From: Ktedonosporobacter rubrisoli
GTDB taxonomy: Bacteria > Chloroflexota > Ktedonobacteria > Ktedonobacterales > Ktedonobacteraceae
Assembly (NCBI RefSeq): GCF_004208415.1
Contig: NZ_CP035758.1
Coordinates: 3,534,001-3,598,000 of the forward strand
Length of the DNA: 64,000 nucleotides
Direction of reading: 5' to 3'
The translations under genes and the position numbers were made by a program. Under the pieces are notes generated by a model. It was not told the origin of the DNA. It saw only the letters and a program-made list of their open reading frames with translations, and did not search any database. Positions 18,092 to 27,100 of the stretch are shown here, in pieces. The number at the start of each line of letters is the position of its first letter. Positions within the stretch are counted from its first letter, which is position 1.

Positions 18092-18810
18092 TCACTTTCT
18101 GGAAGATCCTGCTTATAGTCGCCATTGCCGTTTTCAGGCGAGGGCCGATCAACAGGATTATGGGCAGGCAGCAGGATTGTTCCATCCTGACAGGCTTCCT
18201 GCTCTCTGTACTCCAGATGGGGAGGATCTACCCAGTAGCGCTGACGATCAAAGGCATACGTTGGTAGCGGAATGCGTCGCCTTGACGTCCCGCTGTTTAC
18301 GCCTTCCCAGTCTACTTTCTGCCCACAGGCCCAGACACGCCCTAAAGCGCTAAGCATGCAAGCCAGATCTGAGCGCCCGTCCTGTGGATGGGGCAGAGAT
18401 GAGATCACCATATGCGCACTATTGGCAGGAAGCTGTTGGCGCGCCAGGGTGCTGAGCGTGGTACCCGGGCCAACCTCCAGGAGGAGACGCGGCGCATCAC
18501 TAAGAACCGTTTGCAGATTATCGGCCAATCTGACCGTGCTATGAATATGGCGCACCCAGTAGTCTGGATCGGTGGCCTCGGCTGCGCTGATCCAGGTACC
18601 GGTCAGGTTAGAGAGAAAAGGAATCTTTGGCGCTGATAGTTTCACAGCCTTTAATAGCTCCGCAAAAGGTGCGAGGGCCGGAGTCATCATTGTGGAATGA
18701 AAGGCATGTGAGGTATTAAGTGGACGGTTAGAGACCCCCGGGCCTTCAGTTTCTCGGCAATTTCCACAAGCCTGGGCTCTGGACCAGCCAGAACAATCGC
18801 CCGGGGCCAT
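18016..18810 (-). pseudogene. Acyltransferase C-terminal part of the frameshifted NRPS-PKS gene
   Basis: From RPLNTSHAFHSTMM onward this is the second half of a malonyl-type AT (HAFH motif), followed by the linker into the carrier domain. The opening ATG reading is out of frame: the true peptide (GAIVLAGPEPRLVEIAEKL) lies in a third frame between two lesions near 18808 and 18737. Each lesion is one base short in a G/C run. It belongs to the gene immediately upstream. Confidence 0.75.
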
Positions 18811-21800
18811 TAACTGCCGCTAGCGAGATCTCATCAGAGAGCCATAAGCGCCCTTCTTCCTCAGAAAGCGAGACGGCCAGCATCGTACCCCGAGGACAGA
18901 CCTGAATCAGGCGCCCGCGGATAGCAATAATGTTGAGCGCATCCTCAAGGCTAAAGACCTCAGCCAGGCATGCTGCAACATATTCACCAACGCTATGGCC
19001 TAGCATAGCCCGGGGAACGATTCCCCAGGATTGCCAGAGCCTGGCCAGCCCATACTCGATCACAAACAGCGCTGGCTGAGTGAGCCAGGTTTCATTCAAT
19101 TGCTGACTAGCAACCGTTCTTTCGCTGTCCCCGGCAAACAAGATCTTGCGCATGTCTACCCCAAGCACTGGTTCAAGTAGACGAGCACAATGATCCACCT
19201 GGCTCCTGAAAAGCTGCTGGGTCCGATAGAGCTCACTGGCCATCCCCACGTGTTGAGAGCCCTGGCCCGGGAATAAGAAGACAGGCGATCGCTCTAATGC
19301 TGTCTCTGCTCTCGGCCCTGCCTGGCTGCGCATCTTGCCAAGTTTCTGGCTAAACTCTTCTGCGCTGTGCCCTACGAGAGCCACGCGCTGTGAAAATGCT
19401 TTGCGGCCAACCTGAAGTGTATAAGCCAGATCAGCCAGTTGCAGGGCTGCCCCCTGCTGCTGCACATATTCAAGGAGCCGCTGGATATTCCCTTGTAAGG
19501 AGCGTTGGTTCTGCGCCGAAAGCACCAGGAGTTGAGGGAGCTGCTCGCCTTCTTCTAGCCGCATCTCTTCTGGCGCTTCTTCAAGAATAACGTAAGCGTT
19601 TGTCCCCCCCACACCCAGGGAATTGACGCCTGCTCGTCGCAGCCCTTCACGCGGCTGCCAGGGCTGTAGGCGAGTGTTGACAAAAAACGGGCTATGGGCA
19701 AAATCGATCTTGGGGTTAGGCTGCTGGAAATGCAAACTTGGGGGTAGTTGCTTGTTCTGTAACATCAGAACTACCTTGATCAGGCCAGCGACACCAGCGG
19801 CGGCATCGAGATGGCCGATATTGGTCTTGACGGAACCAAGTGCGCAATATCCTTGTGCCTGCTCACCCCGTGCCCGAAAAGCTTTGCTCAGTCCACGCAC
19901 CTCAATGGGATCGCCAAGGATGGTTCCTGTGCCATGAGCCTCTACATACGAAATGCTGCCGGGGGCAACTTTGGCCACGCTCAGCGCTCGCTCAATAGCT
20001 TCTGCCTGTCCTTCGCTGCTCGGCGCTGTAAAACCAATTTTATGGGCTCCATCGTTATTAATGGCTGAGCCTTTGATAATAGCGTGGATGGTATCCCCAT
20101 CGCGTAGCGCTTGGGCAAGGCGCTTGAGTACAACCAGCCCGGCCCCTGTTCCCGCCGCTGTTCCTCCCGCCTGCGCATCAAAGGCGCGTGCATGACCGTC
20201 AGGCGACATGATCTCCCCAGGCTGATAGAGGTATCCTTCTTTGAGCGGCGCCTGGATGGAGACTCCTCCGGCTAGCGCCAGCTCACATTCTCCCTGTAGA
20301 AGGCTCTGGCAAGCCTGGTGAATTGCCACCAGCGAGGTTGAACAGGCAGTTTGCACGGTGACTGCTGGCCCGCGCAGATTCAACTTATAGGCTAGGCGTG
20401 TGGAGAGAAAATCGTGATTGTTGGCGAGCAGAATCTGGTACATACCAACTTTTTTTATCTGCTCCTTATGATGATAGAGATTGTTGAGCAGATAGGTACT
20501 TATGCTTGAGCCAACATAGACTCCGATCCTGCCGGGATAGCTCTCAGGGTTGTACCCGGCATGCTCCAGGGCCTCCCAGGCGCATTCAAGCAGGATGCGC
20601 TGTTGCGGATCGAGCGTCTCGGCTTCACGTGGCGAAATGCCGAATAAAGGCGCGTCAAAGTAGTCGGCATTCTCTATGATGCCTTTTGCTGGCACAAAGT
20701 CAGGATGATCGAGCTCTGCTGGATCAGCGCCCTCTTCCAGCAGTTCGCCACGGCTGAACCAGCTAATGCTCTCGACGCCGGTCCTGAGATTCTCCCAAAA
20801 TTCCTTGAGCGTATTCGCGCCGGGGAAACGCCCGGCCAGGCCGACAATAGCAATCTCTGTTTCACTCTGTTCGGGCACGCTTGCCGGCTGAGCTTCCTGT
20901 GCAGAAGCGCTCTGATCCTGCCCTGGAGCACTTAATTCCCGCAGCCGTCCGGCCAGAGTGCGCACTGTTGGGTAGGCAAAGAGATCAAGCAGTGGAATAT
21001 CAATGGCTGTTTGTTTGACAATCATCTCATGCACACGCAGCAAAAGCAGCGAGTGGCCACCCAGATCAAAGAAATTCTCATCAAGGCCGACAGGATCTGT
21101 GCTGGCAAGCAATGAGCCCCAAAGAGCGGCTAGCCACTGTTCCAGGTAGGTATCTGAGAGCTGTGTTGGAGCATCTAGCCGTGCCGGAGACGCTCCAGAG
21201 GGAGCCTTGAGGGATGCGGCTAAAGCGCGTCGGTCAACCTTCCCGCCGGGAGTCAGCGGGAGGGAATCGATGAGAATATAGTGCGTTGGGAGCATGTAGG
21301 TCGGCAGAGAGCGCTGCAAAAAGAGCCGCAGATCGGCGGGGGATGGCGCTGCTTCACGCTCGGCCACCAGAAATGCCGCGAGGTGAAAATCTCCAGGTGT
21401 GATCTCATGGGTAAGCACGATGGCCTCGTGCAGGGCCGGATGGCGCAGAAGCGAAGCCTCGATCTCTCCCAACTCTATGCGAAAACCGCGCAGCTTTACC
21501 TGCGTATCCTTGCGACCAAGAAACTCCAACTGCCCATCTGAGCGATAGCGCACCAGATCCCCGCTACGATAGACACGTTCAACGGGTAAACCAGGCAGCG
21601 CTAGCTCAATAAAGCGCTCGCTGGTCCACTCAGGATGGCCGCGATATCCCCTGGCAACCCCTTCACCACCGATGAAGAGCTCTCCTACCACGCCTGGAGG
21701 CACCGGTTGCTGAAAGCGATCAAGCACATACAGGTGAACATTAGGCAGCGGGCGACCAATGGGAGGAGCTTGACGATGCTCATCCAGGGGATCTCCTGGC

Positions 21801-24181
21801 TCTATCAGGGCAGCAGTTGCGATGACAGTAGCTTCGGTCGGCCCATAGGTATTGAACAATTGAAAGGGTAACCCGGCGGGAGGATACAGGTGAAGCGCAT
21901 CGCCGCCTGTATCCATGGCACGTAGCGCTGCCTGGGCGGGCCAGGCGAGCTTGAGTAGCTCTTCAGCCACCAGCGTAGACACCCAGCTCACAGCGATTTG
22001 CTCATGTAGCAACCAGTCGCGTAAGTGAGACGGAGAGAGTCGTTTCTGCTCATCGACGAGCCAGAGGCTTGCCCCGGCCGTCAGAGGGGGCCATGTCTCC
22101 ATCACCGAGACGTCGAAACCGAGCCCGGCCATATGTGAACAGCGCTCACCGGCTGTAATGTGGTAAATCTCCTGCACGGCTGCAGTTATATATGCCAGAT
22201 TAGCGTGGGTGATCTCCACTCCTTTGGGCACCCCTGTTGAGCCAGAGGTATAGATGACGTAGGCCAGGTGCTCTGGTTGGGATAGAGCCAGAGCGGGCAG
22301 CGCGATCTGCTCTAATTGCGAGGATTCCTTCTGTGCAGAACTGTCTAAAGAGAGTACAGGTAGCCCCTCTTTCGCCAGGCGAGCACGTAAACCTTTTTGC
22401 GTGAGCACTGCGATCACGCCAGCGTCCTCAAGCAACCAGCGCAGCCGTTGTGTAGGGAGCGTTGGGTCGAGTGGGAGATACGCCCCTCCAGCCAACAAGA
22501 TAGCCAACTGAGCTACTATCAACTCGGGCGAACGCTCAAGGCAGACGCCAACCAGCATATTGGGACCCACGCCTAGCGCCTGTAGCTGTACAGCAAGTTG
22601 CCAGGCCTGAGTCGTCAGTTCGCGATAAGTGAGTTGGTGGAAAGTGCCAACGACAGCCAGGGCCTCGGGGGTACGGCGAGCTTGTTGCAGAATCATCTCA
22701 GGCACCAGCAGATGACGCGGATAATCCAGCAGCGTTGCATTCCAGGCCAGCGTGTAAGTGGAGAGTTCCTGTTGTGAAAGCATGGGAAGCGTCGAAATGG
22801 GACGCTCTGGCTCAGCCACAATTGCCGTGAGTAAGTTAGTGAAATGTTGAGCCATGCGCTCAATTGTGGCAGTTTGAAAGAGATCGCTGCGATACTCAAA
22901 AATCGCCGTTAGACCAGATGCTTCCTCCTGGATTGAGAGCGACAGATCTGTCTTGGCTGTCTCGTGCTGATGGTCATGCAATGTGCAGGTGAGGTCCGGC
23001 AAGGCAAAGGGGATAGGGGCATCCTCAACAGAAAAAAGTGTCTGAAAGAGCGAGACTGAGTTAGCCATGCGCTCTGGATGCACCGCCTCAACGATCCTGG
23101 AGAAGGGGACATCTTGCCGTGAATAGGCATCTAGAGCCGTTTGTTTGACACGCTTGAGCAGGTCGCGAAAGCCTGGCTCGCCTGTAAGATCCAGGCGCAA
23201 GATGAGCGTGTTGATCAATAGCCCAATCAGGGGGACCATCTCCGCACGCTTCCTGATGGCTGCGGGCGTAGCAATACAGAGATCATCTTGTTGGCTATAA
23301 CGTGCAAGCAAGATGGCAAAGCAAGCAAGCAAACTCATAAAGAGTGTCGTGCCCTCCTGACGAGCCAGGACCTTGAGTTGGCCCAGGAGCTCCTCCGGCA
23401 AAGAAAACGTGTACAGCCCTCCTTTTTCGCTGCTTTGGGCCGCCCAGGGAAAATCGGTAGGCAGGGTCAGATGAGGCAGTTCTCCCCCTAGTTGCTCTTT
23501 CCAGTAAGCGAGCTGGGCCGCGAACTCGTCGCTATGGAGCTGTTGTCGTTGCCAGCGGGCAAAGCCTGGATAAGAAAGTGCCAGCTCTGGTAGTGGAGAG
23601 GTTTGTCCTTGCAAAAAAGCGCGATAGAGGATCTCCAATTCTTTAAGGAAGACCTCAAGGGAAAGCAGATCAAAAACAAGATGATGCACGACAAAAAAGA
23701 ACCAGTGCTCCTGTTCATGCAAGCGTAGCAGCAGGCAGCGAAAAGGCGTTTCCTTGGCCAGCCGGAACACATGGACGCTTTCCTCTTGAATGATTTGCCG
23801 CGCACGCTGCTCGGCTTGAGCGGCGGATAGAAAGCTCAGATCAATGGTACGCAACTTTGCGGGTTGAAAGGGCTGGATCACCTGCTGTGGCTCACCTGCA
23901 TCCGAAAACGTGAACAGCGTGCGCAACGGCGCATGGCGGCGTACAATTTCCTGGATACTCCTTTCCAGCACCTCCGGCCGTAACGTGCCGCGCAGGCGCA
24001 GACTATGCGGCATATTGTACTGAACATTTTCTGGCTGCAGTTGAGAGAGAAAAAAGAGCCCTTCCTGGAAAAGAGAAAGCGGATGAACTACATCGTTAGC
24101 CCCGGCCTTCTCTTGCAAAGCCTTCAAAAGTAAATGGCGTTTCTCCTGTTGGGTTATTTTCTCTGTATGATCACTTTTCAT
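18746..24181 (-). CDS. Hybrid NRPS-PKS, C-A-T-KS-AT (5' part, frame broken inside AT)
   Basis: About 1811 codons are open. They encode a condensation domain (HHLVFD), an adenylation domain, a carrier domain (GGHSL), a ketosynthase (TACSTSLVA, EAHGTGT, NIGHLD) and the start of an acyltransferase (GHSVGEY). The frame is lost after AAVNGPG, at a CCCCGGG run. With three single-base insertions the gene would run to 17834 and add AT-ACP, about 2137 residues. The adenylation pocket reads D-V-M-S-D-G-T-V-I, which matches no code I know. The chosen start overlaps the preceding synthetase stop by 11 nt, implying coupled translation; another ATG lies 18 bp upstream. There is no KR, so the malonate unit would stay a beta-ketone. 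Confidence 0.88.
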   Translation of the reverse strand: MKSDHTEKITQQEKRHLLLKALQEKAGANDVVHPLSLFQEGLFFLSQLQPENVQYNMPHSLRLRGTLRPEVLERSIQEIVRRHAPLRTLFTFSDAGEPQQVIQPFQPAKLRTIDLSFLSAAQAEQRARQIIQEESVHVFRLAKETPFRCLLLRLHEQEHWFFFVVHHLVFDLLSLEVFLKELEILYRAFLQGQTSPLPELALSYPGFARWQRQQLHSDEFAAQLAYWKEQLGGELPHLTLPTDFPWAAQSSEKGGLYTFSLPEELLGQLKVLARQEGTTLFMSLLACFAILLARYSQQDDLCIATPAAIRKRAEMVPLIGLLINTLILRLDLTGEPGFRDLLKRVKQTALDAYSRQDVPFSRIVEAVHPERMANSVSLFQTLFSVEDAPIPFALPDLTCTLHDHQHETAKTDLSLSIQEEASGLTAIFEYRSDLFQTATIERMAQHFTNLLTAIVAEPERPISTLPMLSQQELSTYTLAWNATLLDYPRHLLVPEMILQQARRTPEALAVVGTFHQLTYRELTTQAWQLAVQLQALGVGPNMLVGVCLERSPELIVAQLAILLAGGAYLPLDPTLPTQRLRWLLEDAGVIAVLTQKGLRARLAKEGLPVLSLDSSAQKESSQLEQIALPALALSQPEHLAYVIYTSGSTGVPKGVEITHANLAYITAAVQEIYHITAGERCSHMAGLGFDVSVMETWPPLTAGASLWLVDEQKRLSPSHLRDWLLHEQIAVSWVSTLVAEELLKLAWPAQAALRAMDTGGDALHLYPPAGLPFQLFNTYGPTEATVIATAALIEPGDPLDEHRQAPPIGRPLPNVHLYVLDRFQQPVPPGVVGELFIGGEGVARGYRGHPEWTSERFIELALPGLPVERVYRSGDLVRYRSDGQLEFLGRKDTQVKLRGFRIELGEIEASLLRHPALHEAIVLTHEITPGDFHLAAFLVAEREAAPSPADLRLFLQRSLPTYMLPTHYILIDSLPLTPGGKVDRRALAASLKAPSGASPARLDAPTQLSDTYLEQWLAALWGSLLASTDPVGLDENFFDLGGHSLLLLRVHEMIVKQTAIDIPLLDLFAYPTVRTLAGRLRELSAPGQDQSASAQEAQPASVPEQSETEIAIVGLAGRFPGANTLKEFWENLRTGVESISWFSRGELLEEGADPAELDHPDFVPAKGIIENADYFDAPLFGISPREAETLDPQQRILLECAWEALEHAGYNPESYPGRIGVYVGSSISTYLLNNLYHHKEQIKKVGMYQILLANNHDFLSTRLAYKLNLRGPAVTVQTACSTSLVAIHQACQSLLQGECELALAGGVSIQAPLKEGYLYQPGEIMSPDGHARAFDAQAGGTAAGTGAGLVVLKRLAQALRDGDTIHAIIKGSAINNDGAHKIGFTAPSSEGQAEAIERALSVAKVAPGSISYVEAHGTGTILGDPIEVRGLSKAFRARGEQAQGYCALGSVKTNIGHLDAAAGVAGLIKVVLMLQNKQLPPSLHFQQPNPKIDFAHSPFFVNTRLQPWQPREGLRRAGVNSLGVGGTNAYVILEEAPEEMRLEEGEQLPQLLVLSAQNQRSLQGNIQRLLEYVQQQGAALQLADLAYTLQVGRKAFSQRVALVGHSAEEFSQKLGKMRSQAGPRAETALERSPVFLFPGQGSQHVGMASELYRTQQLFRSQVDHCARLLEPVLGVDMRKILFAGDSERTVASQQLNETWLTQPALFVIEYGLARLWQSWGIVPRAMLGHSVGEYVAACLAEVFSLEDALNIIAIRGRLIQVCPRGTMLAVSLSEEEGRLWLSDEISLAAVNGPGRLFWLVQSPGLWKLPRN

Positions 24182-27100
24182 TGGAAAGTCTTTCTTCATT
24201 AGTAGTCTTGGCCAAAGCTGCAAAAAGTCGATTAATATCCTCATCCGTCAGAGCAGAAAATTCGGCAAGGAGATCCTGAGCTGCAGCAGGATCAATTACG
24301 GTCTCAAGCCGGCGCTGAAATACCTGCTGTTGCTGTTCGAGCAGCTCGTCAATCTTGCTTGCCAATTCCATAATCGTTGGAGTTTCGAACATAGAGCGCA
24401 GTAACAGATCAATATGCCAGATCTCACGAATTCTGGCCACAATTCGAGCTGCTAGCAGGGAACTACCTCCGAGCGCGAAGAAGTTGTCTTTAATGCCAAT
24501 CTGCGCATGCTCCAGAAGGCTCTGCCAGCACTCCACCAGCTTTGCTTCTGTCTGCGTACGCGGGGCAAGGTAGTTCTCCGATGTTTCAGTTTCTGGCAAG
24601 GTCAGCTCAGCCAGCGCGGCGCGATCATATTTGCCGTTAGCAGTTAGAGGCAGCGCGGGCAAGCTTACAAAGGTGCTTGGGATCATATAGGCCGGAAGCC
24701 TCTCCTGAAGATAGCTGCGTAGTTCAAGCTCGGAAGATGATCGACCGTGCTGATACACCACGGCAGCCAGCAAGCGCTGATCATTGGCATAGCTTCTCAC
24801 AACGACCATAGCTTCATGAATTGCAGGATGCTTAAGCAAGATGTCTTCGATCTCCCCCAACTCGATACGGAAACCTCGCACTTTTACTTGCTGATCGAGA
24901 CGGCCCAGGAATTCAAGCGTGCCATCGGAACGAGCACACACCAGATCCCCTGTCTTATATAGCCGAGCGCCGGGTGTATGTGGGAAAGGATTGGCAATAA
25001 AGCGCGTTGCGGTAAGTTCAGGGCTATTGAGATAGCCCGCTGCCAATCCGTGACCGCCCAGATAGAGCTCTCCAGGCACGCCAACAGGCAGCAGTTGAAG
25101 ATGAGCATCAAGCACATACGCCTGCGCATGACCAATGGGGTGACCAATAGGAATGTTGGTGGGCAAGGCCGTGCGCGGACAAACCCAGTAGGTTGCGTCG
25201 ATACACGTCTCGGTTGGTCCATACATGTTGATAAGCTCGGCTGTGCTAGTCGCGTAAAAGCGCTCGACCAAACTAGCAGGCATAGCTTCCCCGCCACAAA
25301 AAACGCGGCGCAAAGTTGTACATTGTGAGAAATCGCGCTGTTCAAGCAACATGACAAGAAGCGCGGGTACGCTTTGCAGAATGCTTACCCTCTGGCGTTG
25401 GATGATCTTGATGAAGTATTCAGGATCATTGTCTTTGTCGGGTGGCATCAGGACAAGCTTTGCCCCCAGCACTAACGGTGCAAAAATCTCCCACACCGAG
25501 ACATCAAAACTTTGAGAAGTGTGTTGTAAAACGCAATCTTCACTGCTCAAGGGAAAGCGCTGTTGCATCCAGGACAGGTGATTGAGTACAGCCCGCTGCG
25601 GCATCACAACCCCTTTGGGTTGTCCTGTCGAGCCAGAAGTATAAATCACATACATATCTGTGGTGCTCTCAACTGAGATTGCAAGATTAGCTTTGCTCTG
25701 CTGCTCTGTTTCAGTCCCCAGGGTATCCAGGTAGACAGTCTGCCCTTGAACTTGTGGGAAGAGCGGAGCCAGCCAACTTTGGGTGATCAGCAGCGCGGGA
25801 TGAGCATCCGCCAGGAGAGAGGCCAGACGCTGAGGGGGATACGCCGGATCCAGGGGCAGGTATGCTGCGCCAACTTTGAGAATTGCCAGGAGGCAGATCA
25901 CCAGAGCAGGAGAACGTTCAAGCGCCACACCAACCAGCGAACCTGTCCTGACGCCACGCGCCAGCAAGCTACGTGCAAGTTGATTGGCCTGCTCATTGAG
26001 CTCCTGGTAGGACAGAGCGACATCTTCAGATATCAGAGCGACCTGTCCTGGCCTCTGCTGCGCCTGCGCTTCAACCAGAGTGGCGATCGGCAGTTGTAAA
26101 GAACCGGCAAAGGCTGTAGCATTCCAATCATAGAGTTGCTGGAGGCATTCTGCCTCTGATAAGAGTGGTAAGCTGGCAACCGGCTGATCTGGATTGGCAA
26201 CAATTGCCTCTAAAACGCGTTGAAAATGGCCTATCATACGCGCAATGGTTGCCTCGGCAAACAGCTCGCTATTATATTCAAACAGTATACGTAGCCCCTG
26301 TTTGCTCTCGATAGCTTCCAGGGTAAGATCGAAGAGCGAGGTTCCGATATCCAGAGCAACTTGCTGGCTCGTCAATTGTGGCAAGCTAAGCGCAGCAAAG
26401 TCTTCATTTTGGAAGGCGAACATGACTTGAAAAATGGGATTATGACTCAGCGAGCGCTCTGGTTGTAGCAATTCCACAACTTGCTCAAAGGGCAACTCTT
26501 GCTGAGCGTACGCAGCTACAGCAGTCGCATAGACTTGCTTGAGAAGCGCCAGAAAACCGGGAGCAGCGGAGAAATCCATACGGAGGGCCAGCGTATTCAC
26601 GAACATCCCAACCGCCTCCTCAAGAGCAGGATGGGAACGGTTGAGCGCAGGAACGCCAATCGCAAAGACTTCTTGCTTGCTATAACGGTACAGGAGGATA
26701 GCCCAGGCTGTCAGCAGGGTCATAAACAGAGTGACCCCCTCTGCCTGACTTAGCGCCAGCAAGGCTTGAGAAAGCTGCGCAGGCAAGACAAATAGCTTTT
26801 GCGCTCCATGAAATGCTTGCCTGGCAGGTCGGGGATAATCGGTGGGTAAGGAGAGCGTTGCAGGCACGGACTTTAACTGCTCTTGCCAGTATGCTGCTTG
26901 CCGAGCAAAGAAATTGCTGCCGGCCAACTCGCCCTGCCAGGCGGCAAATGCCAGTTGGTGAGGTGGCAGGGCAGGCAAGCTTACCGGCTGGCCAACACAA
27001 TGCCCCTGATACAGGGCCGCCAACTCGCGCAAAAAAATCGCTACGGATTGACCATCCGAGATGAGGTGATGCAGCGTCAGAAGCAAGAGGTGATCCTGCT

